Source of the DNA: DATJAJ01 sp035622335
GTDB taxonomy: Archaea; Thermoproteota; Nitrososphaeria; Nitrososphaerales; Gagatemarchaeaceae
DNA length: 12,297 bases
NCBI GenBank assembly: GCA_035622335.1
Contig: DASPVO010000009.1
Coordinates: forward strand, 1 to 12,297
Reading direction: 5' to 3'
Part shown: in pieces, positions 1-6,223 of the stretch
How positions within the stretch are numbered: the stretch's first letter is position 1
How the letters are laid out: the number at the start of each line of letters is the position of its first letter
Program-made: the position numbers and the translations under genes
Notes under the pieces: generated by a model
What the model saw: the letters and a program-made list of their open reading frames with translations, nothing else
What the model was told of the DNA's origin: nothing
Database searches by the model: none

Positions 1-55
1 TTCCGATGTCACATCCAAAACCGAGATTAAGGAAAGGTTAGCGGGGTCGACCTAC

Positions 56-152
56 GGGGCCGTAGTGTAGCTTGGTCCAGCATACCAGAGTGAAGGCGTT
101 CACGGTGAGCCTGGGGCGCTGGCGATCTCGGGTTCAAATCCCGACGGCCCCA
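56..152 (+). tRNA. tRNA-Pro (anticodon GGG) with a 21-nt intron
   Basis: Removing 21 nt gives a complete 76-nt cloverleaf. The acceptor stem is GGGGCCG (56-62) with CGGCCCC (145-151), followed by discriminator A152. The D-stem is GTGT/GCAT with GG in its loop. The anticodon stem is CCAGC/GCTGG around the loop CTGGGGC, so the anticodon GGG is at 113-115. The T-arm is TCGGG, TTCAAAT, CCCGA (128-144). CCA is not encoded; the next bases are TTTT, which may help termination. The intron lies inside the 5' strand of the anticodon stem rather than at the usual 37/38 site. Proline identity rests on the GGG anticodon in a perfectly paired 7-nt loop. A weak AT-rich promoter candidate (gattaagg, about 25-32) lies roughly the right distance upstream. 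Confidence 0.88.
89..109 (+). other. Noncanonical tRNA intron in the 5' anticodon stem
   Basis: These 21 nt interrupt the anticodon stem between CCAG (85-88) and the C at 110. Because of repeated bases the boundaries can slide to 87-107, 88-108 or 89-109 (positions 28/29, 29/30 or 30/31) with the same mature tRNA. The intron holds a perfect 5-bp hairpin, GTGAA (90-94) and TTCAC (99-103), around the loop GGCG. I could not fit a canonical bulge-helix-bulge splice motif to any of the three boundary choices, so the splice motif must be relaxed or formed by pairs I did not find. Confidence 0.78.
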
Positions 153-286
153 TTTTGCTGATTTGGGTCAGCCAGAGGCAATCCAGTGCCTCGAAGATGT
201 CTGAGTTCTCCAGAAGAGTTCGTGCGCTGAAGCTGGAGATTCAGTTTCACTTTGGTGTCTCGGTAAGGAATCAGATGGAAGGACTG

Positions 287-294
287 TTTTAAAA
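287..294 (+). promoter_or_regulatory. TATA box of the permease gene
   Basis: TTTTAAAA is centred about 31 nt before the ATG at 322. Archaeal transcription usually starts about 25 nt after the TATA centre, which predicts an almost leaderless mRNA and favours ATG 322 over later in-frame ATG codons. Confidence 0.55.
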
Positions 295-321
295 CGATGA
301 TCGCTTTCTTTGGCCTCGTCG

Positions 322-1638
322 ATGAGCGGTGACGGTCCGGAAGGAAACGATGGACCGCCCCGGATGCAGAGAGTTATCACTCTGCGCTACGCAGTAGCAA
401 TGTACATCAGTTCGGTGCTTGGGTCAGGGATCCTCGTGGTGCCAGGACTGGCAGCGGCTGTGGCCGGGCCTGCGTCGATTCTAGCCTGGATCCTCCTCGC
501 ACTTGCGAGCTATCCTTTCGCCTACACCTTCGCGAGACTCTCGGCGAGAAGACCTGAGTCAGGAGGAATCTATTCGTTCGCGCTCGAGAGCTTTGGACAC
601 ACCGCGAGCTCCGCAGTCGCTTGGCTCTTCGTGGCGTGGGAGGTTTTGGGTGCTCCCGCGGCGACCCTCGCCGCAGCAAGCTATCTGGCCTCAGCGTTCC
701 CTTTGAGCAGACCAGAGATCTTTGCTGTGGCAATCGTAATACTTTCTCTTGGGTTTGGTATCAACTATCTCGGAATCAAGCTCAGCGGAAGAGTGCAGCT
801 CGCGACCGTGGTGTCAATCGTCGGAGTCCTGTTCTTCGCGGTGTTGACCTCGGTGAGCCGAGTGAGCGCGTCCAACCTGACTCCCTTCTTCCCTCACGGA
901 GTCTTGTCTGTCGGCGTGGCATCGGCGCTGATAGTCTGGTGCTTTCTCGGATACGAGAACGTCTCGAACGTGGCGGAGGAGTTCAAGGACCCGAAACGGG
1001 ACTTTCACAGAAGCGTCCTCATCAGCGTGGTCCTGGTGAGCGTGCTCTACCTCGCCGTTGCCTTCGTGATAGTCGGGACTGGGGTGTACAGGACCGGTTC
1101 GGGGGTCACTCCATTCGCAAACATGACAGAGGGGATATTCGGTAGGTCTGGAGCCGCCGTCGTCTCGATCCTCGCCGTCTTCATCATCTTTGGGACGGTC
1201 AACGCGTATACGGCCGGGTTCGGCCGAGTCGCATACGCCGCGGCGAGAGAGGGCGACCTGCCAAAGCAGCTGGCGGTGCTCGACAAGAAGACGGGTACTC
1301 CGCGGCGGGCCTTGCTGGCGCTTTATTCCTTGGCGATGGTGAGCTTCGTAGGTTTCTACCTTTTGAGCGTTAACATCGAGACGGCGTTTCTAGCAACGAG
1401 CGGCGCTGCGATCTTCGCCTACATTATTGGGTCACTTGCAGGAATGAAACTTCTGAAGGAGAATGGCATAAGGAGGGCGCTCCCCGTGATATCTCTAGTG
1501 GTCTCGGTCCTGATACTCCCTTTCATAGGTACGCTCCTGGTCTATAGCGTCGTGATAGTGGTTCTAGGCGTCCTGGCCAGCAGGCTTCTCACACGGAAGG
1601 GACCATCGTCAAACTCGCCGCAGGCTGCTGCTGTGTAA
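322..1638 (+). CDS. APC-superfamily amino acid/polyamine permease
   Basis: This is a 438-residue integral membrane protein with about 11-12 hydrophobic segments. The first carries the glycine motif GSGI (residues 34-37), typical of APC permeases where the unwound helix binds the substrate amino group. The SGGIYSF stretch near residue 90 is also an APC signature. It most likely exchanges or imports an amino acid or amine. Agmatine, arginine or putrescine are tempting substrates because the agmatine-degrading genes lie directly downstream on the other strand, but that is inference from position only. ATG 322 fits the TATA box at 287-294; ATG 349 (preceded by a purine-rich ggaagg) and ATG 364 are alternatives that remove only the polar N-terminal tail. 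The last 50 nt overlap the end of the agmatine deiminase gene on the opposite strand. Stop codon TAA. Confidence 0.88.
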   Translation: MSGDGPEGNDGPPRMQRVITLRYAVAMYISSVLGSGILVVPGLAAAVAGPASILAWILLALASYPFAYTFARLSARRPESGGIYSFALESFGHTASSAVAWLFVAWEVLGAPAATLAAASYLASAFPLSRPEIFAVAIVILSLGFGINYLGIKLSGRVQLATVVSIVGVLFFAVLTSVSRVSASNLTPFFPHGVLSVGVASALIVWCFLGYENVSNVAEEFKDPKRDFHRSVLISVVLVSVLYLAVAFVIVGTGVYRTGSGVTPFANMTEGIFGRSGAAVVSILAVFIIFGTVNAYTAGFGRVAYAAAREGDLPKQLAVLDKKTGTPRRALLALYSLAMVSFVGFYLLSVNIETAFLATSGAAIFAYIIGSLAGMKLLKENGIRRALPVISLVVSVLILPFIGTLLVYSVVIVVLGVLASRLLTRKGPSSNSPQAAAV

Positions 1639-2641
1639 CGCAGTGTATGCCGCCAAAGCCGTAGACGAGGGGTTCGCAGTTGAGGCCGACTACCCGTCGG
1701 CCCGGAAAGAGTCCCTCCAGCGACTCTAGGGCGAACTCGTCGTTGTGGTCGTCGAATGTGGGGACGAGAACGACGGAGTTCCCGATGTAGAAGTTCGCGT
1801 AACTCGCCGGCAGCCTCTCAGACGGGCCGACGCGTTTCTGGGGCATGGGAAGTTCAACGAGCTCCAACTCTCCGCCGTTTTCGTCCTTCGCCCTCCTGAG
1901 CGCGAGGAGGTTCTCGTGAAGGGCATCGTGGTTCTCGTCGTTCAAATCCTCCGCGACCATGCACAGCACCTTGTTTCTTCCGACAAACCTCGCCAGGTCG
2001 TCCACGTGTCCGTCGGTATCGTCCCCCGCTATCCCCCTCTTGAGCCAGACGAGGTTGGTGACCCCCAAGTAGTCTCTGAGGTACTCCTCGATTTCGAGTC
2101 TGCTCAGGTTTGGATTTCGGTTCCTGTTCAGCAGACACTACTCTGTGGTCAGGCAGCTGCCCCTTCCGTTGACGTCGATGGACCCGCCTTCAAGCACGAT
2201 CCCCGGTTCGAATACACGCTCTGCAGCCATACTGGCAACTTCGGAGCCAGCTCGGTTGTCGGGCAGCAGCTCTTCGTACTTGTTCCCCCAGGCGTTGAAC
2301 GACCACTTCGTCGCCGCGACATCCTTCCCGACCACGAAGATGGGCCCGTAGTCTCTCATCCAGACATCGGCCGTCTTCATCCTGTGAAGAAGGACGTTAG
2401 GGTCGTCGGCTACCATGCCTCGCACTCGCCGCTCCGCCTTCTCGTCGTCCACCAGAATGTTCACAACCTCCCCCTCTGAGAGGGCGGTGACCATTTCGAC
2501 GTAGACACTTTCTACTTTCTCTATAATCCCGGGAGGAAAGGTCAGTGGATCCTTCGGCCAGGAGAGCCAAGTCGACTCGTGCTGCTCCCATTCTGCGGGC
2601 ATCCTGTATCCCAGGCTCTGCGGTGTTTGCAACGGGTCCAC
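1589..2641 (-). pseudogene. aguA: Agmatine deiminase, interrupted by one in-frame TAG
   Basis: Agmatine deiminase (Porphyromonas-type peptidyl-arginine deiminase family) converts agmatine to N-carbamoylputrescine and ammonia. Read through the TAG at 2138-2140, the frame has 350 codons, a normal length. It holds GYRMPAEWE (residues 11-19), the substrate-binding stretch DVWMRDYGP (92-100), GGS near 150, the catalytic His in DTDGHVDD (H212) and the nucleophilic Cys in GGIHC (C334). The TAG is codon 168, in the segment CLTTE-TAG-CLLNRNRNP; relatives have a sense codon there. There is no frameshift; both halves share one frame. The half before the stop lacks the His and Cys, so without readthrough it should be inactive. 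The chosen GTG start (2641) lies one base after the aguB stop, suggesting coupled translation; ATG 2602 is an alternative. Stop TGA. It is typed as pseudogene because of the stop, but recoding or a sequence error cannot be excluded. Confidence 0.85.
2138..2140 (-). other. In-frame TAG inside aguA
   Basis: The minus strand reads ACA GAG TAG TGT CTG CTG AAC, translated T-E-stop-C-L-L-N. One base change from CAG or GAG would produce it. Family members usually have Gln, Glu or a similar residue between the TTE and CLLN motifs, so the stop replaces one residue without loss of frame. Confidence 0.9.
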
Positions 2642-2642
2642 T

Positions 2643-3479
2643 CTACTCGACAAGTCTTCTGTACGTCTCAGGTCTTCTGTTCTTGATGAAGCCCCACCCC
2701 TGCTCGACCTCCGTTCCAAGGTCGAGGTCGCACTCTGCGATCAACACTGTTTCCTTTGGGCCGGCGCGGGCTAGCACCTTTCCGAACTGGTCGCAGACGA
2801 AGGAGCCGCCCCAGAAGTCGGTGTCTCCCTCCTTGCCGACCCGGTTCGCCGCAGCGACGACGACGCTGTTTGCTATGGCGTGGCCACGCTGCACCGCCTC
2901 CCATGCATCCTTCCAGCTGCCTTCGGACTGCTCTATCCCCCTGACAGTTCCAATCGCGGTCGGGTAGAAGACCATCTCCGCGCCCAGGAGGCGGGTTGCC
3001 CTCGCTGCCTCTGGGTACCACTGGTCGAAGCAGATGAGTGTCCCCACCTTCCCGAAACGAGTCTGCTTTGCGCAGTAGCTCCGGCCGGGGTCGAAGTAAT
3101 CCTGCTCGTAGAACCCGGGGTCGCTCGGGACGTGGACCTTGCGGTACTTCCCCAAGAGCCTCCCTCTCTCGTCGAAGACCATCGATGTGTTGAACCTGCG
3201 GGTTGCCGAGACCTCGAAGACAGAGCCGCCCACTAACACCACTCGGTTCTCCCTAGCGACCTTTGAGAGCGCGGCAGACGTCGGACCGGGGATTGTTTCC
3301 GGCTCGACGTTGGAAGTCTTCATCCGCGGGAAGTAGGGCGTAGCGAAGAGTTCAGGGAGGCACACTATCTGAGCCCCATCTCTCGACGCAGACGCGACGA
3401 AGCTGGCTGCCCTTTTCAGATTCTCAGACTTCGTCTTTCCGACGCGCATCTGGGCCAGGCCTATCGTTACGCGTCTCAA
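2643..3479 (-). CDS. aguB: N-carbamoylputrescine amidohydrolase (nitrilase superfamily)
   Basis: This 278-residue enzyme would hydrolyse N-carbamoylputrescine to putrescine, CO2 and ammonia, completing the agmatine route to putrescine. The carbon-nitrogen hydrolase triad is visible: Glu43 in LPELF, Lys114 in YRKVH and Cys150 in ICFDQWYPE. The FDQWYPE stretch after the cysteine and the C-terminal NRRPETY are characteristic of the AguB subfamily rather than of other nitrilases, and adjacency to aguA supports the assignment. The start is a TTG at 3479, about 26 nt from the centre of an upstream TATA box, which suggests a leaderless mRNA. The gene ends with TAG, one base before the proposed aguA GTG start. 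That TAG must act as a stop, because readthrough would run about 80 codons over aguA in another frame. Confidence 0.9.
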   Translation of the reverse strand: MRRVTIGLAQMRVGKTKSENLKRAASFVASASRDGAQIVCLPELFATPYFPRMKTSNVEPETIPGPTSAALSKVARENRVVLVGGSVFEVSATRRFNTSMVFDERGRLLGKYRKVHVPSDPGFYEQDYFDPGRSYCAKQTRFGKVGTLICFDQWYPEAARATRLLGAEMVFYPTAIGTVRGIEQSEGSWKDAWEAVQRGHAIANSVVVAAANRVGKEGDTDFWGGSFVCDQFGKVLARAGPKETVLIAECDLDLGTEVEQGWGFIKNRRPETYRRLVE

Positions 3480-3500
3480 GCGATTCTCGACGCGTCAACC

Positions 3501-3509
3501 GAAATTTAA
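3501..3509 (-). promoter_or_regulatory. TATA box of aguB-aguA
   Basis: On the minus strand the sequence is TTTAAATTTC, centred about 26 nt before the TTG start of aguB. This is the expected distance for a leaderless transcript and gives the agmatine genes their own promoter, separate from the kinase gene upstream. Confidence 0.6.
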
Positions 3510-3510
3510 A

Positions 3511-3530
3511 GATGAACGGGCAAGTTCATC
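3511..3530. repeat. Perfect inverted repeat beside the aguB TATA box
   Basis: GATGAAC (3511-3517) and GTTCATC (3524-3530) form a perfect 7-bp inverted repeat around GGGCAA. It abuts the upstream side of the aguB TATA box, where the BRE element should be, and its distal arm covers the TGA stop of the kinase gene. It could be a regulator-binding operator for agmatine catabolism or a 3'-end hairpin of the upstream transcript. Confidence 0.6.
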
Positions 3531-4314
3531 CGGCCTGGATCCCGAGAGCTTCGAGGATCCTCGCGTAACAGATGTCCGACTCATCCTTCTTGTATTCGCT
3601 CAACAGGGCACGCATCATTTCGGGCTCCCGCACCCCCGTCAGACGCCTGACGAGCGCAGACATTCTCCCGCCTATGAAGAGGTTCTGCGCGGCCGCAGTC
3701 ACGTTCTTCGGCCTTCTTGTGGTCGCTGACGACTCGAAGTCGATTATCCATGGTAGGCCATCTGCGACCACCACGTGCTTTCGGAGGTTGCTCAACTGCC
3801 CGTGGTCAAGACCGATGATGTCCAGCTTTCGACACTGGTTCAGCACGCGGTGGACCATCTCTCTGGCCGCAGCGCGAGTGCCGGGTCCCTTCAGGCCCTT
3901 GAACCACTCGTAGAGTTCGACGTAGTCCAACCTCTTCATCAGCATGAAATCGCGAGAGTGTGAGACGACTTGTGGTCCGACTCCAACTCTGTTCGCAAGG
4001 GAGGCGAGCCTCCACTCCTCGTCCATGCTCGGGCGGTTCGCGTCTGTCCTTCGAATCTTCAGCGCAAGGACGCCCCCTTCCGTCTCAGCGGAGACTACGA
4101 CGCTAACGGTGCCCAGTCCCAGCAGCCCTAGTCTTCCGACCTTGGTCCTGCCTTCGAAGAGCAGCGCTCGCACCCCCAGAGATTTCAGCTGCTTGATCCT
4201 CAGGTTCGCACTGCGCAGAGAGATCTTTGGGTACGTCAGGACGTTGATGTAGGGAGTCCTGACCAGACTCTCGAGCTCAGCCCGCTCCTGAGGTATCGCT
4301 GACAATCTCGACAA
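3526..4314 (-). CDS. Predicted archaeal Ser/Thr protein kinase (COG2112-like)
   Basis: This 262-residue protein has a reduced, RIO/Bud32-like kinase fold. A glycine-rich strand (LGLLGLGTV, 62-70) is followed by the presumed ATP-binding Lys in ALKIRR (K86), the catalytic loop LDHGQLSN (169-176) and the metal-binding IDFES (Asp192). In the catalytic loop the usual HGD-type Asp is Gln, while an Asp stands just before the His; this DHGxLSN form fits my memory of an archaeal predicted-kinase family but needs a search. The substrate is unknown. The first 60 residues look like an extra N-terminal domain. The TTG start at 4314 overlaps the end of cca by 38 nt, with a purine-rich gaagggg upstream; TTG 4305 is the only nearby alternative. 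It is the last gene of the thpR-cca-kinase unit. Stop TGA. Confidence 0.75.
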   Translation of the reverse strand: MSRLSAIPQERAELESLVRTPYINVLTYPKISLRSANLRIKQLKSLGVRALLFEGRTKVGRLGLLGLGTVSVVVSAETEGGVLALKIRRTDANRPSMDEEWRLASLANRVGVGPQVVSHSRDFMLMKRLDYVELYEWFKGLKGPGTRAAAREMVHRVLNQCRKLDIIGLDHGQLSNLRKHVVVADGLPWIIDFESSATTRRPKNVTAAAQNLFIGGRMSALVRRLTGVREPEMMRALLSEYKKDESDICYARILEALGIQAG

Positions 4315-5596
4315 CGCCCCTTCTTAGCCAGGCTTGACGCGAGAGGTGTCTCAACTGACCTGGTGACAGCACTCTCCCCGTCTTTGAGAGGCCCTCAGCT
4401 AGCTCCCTTGACGCCCCCACATCCATCCCGCCGTTCTTGACTCGCTCCTTGAGGAAGTCTTCAAGCTTCGTGAACCTCCGCCTCTGCAGAATCCTTAGTC
4501 TGCCGTCCTCGCCAATCCACAACAGCTTCGCCCTGCTCTTGTTCTTCAGAATGAACTGTGACGACTCCGGCGCGAGGTCAAGGGTTGGACCAACTCGCTG
4601 CTCCAGCTCGGGTAGGCTGGACACCTCCGGGATGAAGAGAAAGGCACTCTTGGTCAGGCCATTCGTTGTTGCCAAGGACCGCGCAATACGAAACCCTTCG
4701 CGCTCGCTCGTCTCCGAGAACCGTCGTAGGGTCCGTTTCAACTCTCCCCACAATGTGTCCTCGCTCAGTATCTCATGCTCGAACGCTATCCCGACCAGTG
4801 CCGACTCCAAGGAGCTGTGCCTCTTGCCTGTCAAGCCTGAGAAGTATTTGGGCGACGGCTTGCTTAGAAAGCCTCTGGAGGCCATGATCATCCTGGCCAG
4901 CTTCTCCCTAGATATTGCCTTGGCTAGGTCTCTGTTCTTGTCCACCGGGTCGGGCAGGACGAATTGCTCGTCCTGAGACCTGGGCCTGTACTCTGCAAAG
5001 TACTCAATCACGCCCCTGAGGTCGTGGTGGTCGATGGTCAAGACCTCAGCGGCGTAACCGCTGAACCCTTGGCGCTCGATCTCTGCGCCGTACACCCCCA
5101 CCGACTTCATCATCCTCTTGACAAGCCGTATCTGCGTCTTTTGTTCCTCAGGAATCTTCTTGACGAGCTTCACGTGGTACGGGGACCTGTCCGCAGCGCT
5201 CCTCCATTCGCCCCTCTGGACGTCGAAGCATGGAACTATGTTGACTTTGACTCCGTCGATCGTAGCCTCGGTGTAAGGGTGCTGCGCGAACCTCTTTCCC
5301 CTGGGATAACCGGCTGCGACTTCGGAACCTATCGCCAGCCCCACGCTTTCGAAGCGCTCCTCTGTCGATTCCGGGTTCAATTTGACAAATACGTCGATGT
5401 CCACGTCGTGCGGGAGCCAGGTGCCCTTGGCGTAGGACCCGCCCAAGACCACCCCCCGCACCTCAGGAAATCGCCTCGAAGAAGCCCTCGTCTTCGCCAT
5501 GATAGACGATGAAAGCTTCGACAATCTCTCCCTCTCCTCCTCGTCAGGAGTCACCGACCTTCTGGCAGCTTCTACCACCTTTGTGAACCGGCTCAT
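4277..5596 (-). CDS. cca: CCA-adding tRNA nucleotidyltransferase (archaeal class I)
   Basis: This enzyme adds or repairs the 3'-CCA of tRNAs from CTP and ATP without a nucleic acid template. The 439-residue length is normal for the archaeal class. The nucleotidyltransferase signature GGSYAKGTW (52-60) is followed by DVDID (64-68), which carries the metal-binding aspartates, and by the family strand VNIVPCF (118-124). Where I expect a third acidic residue (VDxVPCY in several archaeal homologues) this protein has Asn119. The tRNA-Pro gene in this window lacks encoded CCA and would need this activity. The ATG start overlaps the thpR stop in an ATGA junction, and the 3' end overlaps the kinase gene, so the three genes are likely co-transcribed. 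Stop TGA. Confidence 0.93.
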   Translation of the reverse strand: MSRFTKVVEAARRSVTPDEEERERLSKLSSSIMAKTRASSRRFPEVRGVVLGGSYAKGTWLPHDVDIDVFVKLNPESTEERFESVGLAIGSEVAAGYPRGKRFAQHPYTEATIDGVKVNIVPCFDVQRGEWRSAADRSPYHVKLVKKIPEEQKTQIRLVKRMMKSVGVYGAEIERQGFSGYAAEVLTIDHHDLRGVIEYFAEYRPRSQDEQFVLPDPVDKNRDLAKAISREKLARMIMASRGFLSKPSPKYFSGLTGKRHSSLESALVGIAFEHEILSEDTLWGELKRTLRRFSETSEREGFRIARSLATTNGLTKSAFLFIPEVSSLPELEQRVGPTLDLAPESSQFILKNKSRAKLLWIGEDGRLRILQRRRFTKLEDFLKERVKNGGMDVGASRELAEGLSKTGRVLSPGQLRHLSRQAWLRRGVVEIVSDTSGAG

Positions 5597-6147
5597 GCGA
5601 GAGGGAACACCTCGAGGTCGCTGTAGACGGGACCCGCGGGAGTCAGGACGCTCTGCTTAAGCTTCACCGAGTCCAGGCTGACTTTGCCGAACTCGAAGGA
5701 AGCTCTGTCCCTGAGGAGCGAGGCGAGCTTGCCGCCAGAGCTGGAGTTTCGCGCCCTGGCGATAGTCACGTGGGCTTTGAACGGGCGCTCGTCGGTTTCG
5801 CCTATACCATCGAGCGCACCTATCACCGAGCGAGCAAGTCCGCCCAGCTCAGGTTCGTCAGCTGGGTGCGTGCCGACCCAAATCACACTTGGCCTGCTCG
5901 CGCTGGGAAAGGCACCGACACCGGCGACGGTGACGTCCATCCTTTGAAGCTTCAGGCCCGCAATCCTCCTCGACGCCTCTGCCGCTTGCGAGTCGGTGAT
6001 ATCTCCCAGGAACTTTACCGTGAAGTGCATGTTCTCTCGAGCCACGAGCTTGAGGCTCGCGTCTTCTCTGATAATCTCCTTCTGGAACGTCACAATTCTG
6101 TCTATGACATCCCTGCTCGGCACTTCTATCGCGACGAAGGCACGCAA
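5593..6147 (-). CDS. thpR: RNA 2',3'-cyclic phosphodiesterase (2H family)
   Basis: This 184-residue member of the LigT/2'-5' RNA ligase-like 2H phosphoesterase family has two HxT motifs: H41-F-T43 in MHFTVKFLG and H126-V-T128 in KAHVTIARA. These form the twin-histidine active site that opens 2',3'-cyclic phosphates; family members also join tRNA half-molecules through 2'-5' bonds in vitro. The natural substrate in archaea is unsettled. TTG 6147 is chosen because the protein then begins MRAFVAIE, as in homologues, and because a TATA box lies about 30 nt upstream, so the mRNA is likely leaderless. It leads the unit that continues with cca and the kinase. Stop TGA. Confidence 0.92.
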   Translation of the reverse strand: MRAFVAIEVPSRDVIDRIVTFQKEIIREDASLKLVARENMHFTVKFLGDITDSQAAEASRRIAGLKLQRMDVTVAGVGAFPSASRPSVIWVGTHPADEPELGGLARSVIGALDGIGETDERPFKAHVTIARARNSSSGGKLASLLRDRASFEFGKVSLDSVKLKQSVLTPAGPVYSDLEVFPLA

Positions 6148-6173
6148 TTTTTGGTCTCGTCTCGATGTTGCGA

Positions 6174-6179
6174 TTTAAA
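6174..6179 (-). promoter_or_regulatory. TATA box of thpR-cca-kinase
   Basis: The minus strand reads CTTTAAATCG, centred about 29 nt before the TTG start of thpR, a leaderless spacing. Confidence 0.55.
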
Positions 6180-6192
6180 GAAGTGTAACGCG

Positions 6193-6200
6193 CTTATAAC
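6193..6200 (+). promoter_or_regulatory. TATA box of UPF0200-UPF0201
   Basis: CTTATAAC is centred about 28 nt before the ATG at 6224. It lies back to back with the thpR TATA box, whose centre is only about 20 nt away, so the two upstream promoter elements must adjoin. Confidence 0.55.
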
Positions 6201-6223
6201 GAGAAGTCTGACGGCGTGGGTCG

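Noticed and set aside
56..152. tRNA-Phe (GAA) with a canonical 37/38 intron
   Set aside because: This reading needs G at position 32 and an A31/G39 mismatch in the anticodon stem. The proline reading gives a fully paired stem and a normal CT before the anticodon.
621..1145. Plus-strand 174-codon open frame inside the permease gene
   Set aside because: It is a frame-shifted shadow of the permease, rich in Arg, while the main frame has clear transmembrane segments and APC motifs.
2138..2140. Genome-wide reassignment of TAG to pyrrolysine
   Set aside because: TAG ends aguB, UPF0201, rnz, trm, the zinc-ribbon gene and Nudix at positions matching family C-termini. In aguB, UPF0201 and rnz, readthrough would run deep into neighbouring genes.
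1745..2479. Plus-strand 244-codon open frame opposite aguA
   Set aside because: It is the antisense of agmatine deiminase, has no recognisable domain and reflects GC-rich codon bias. The minus strand shows all family motifs.
3511..3530. Intrinsic terminator of the kinase transcript
   Set aside because: On the minus strand the hairpin is followed by a TATA box, with only a short TTT run. It is kept as an inverted repeat with an open role.
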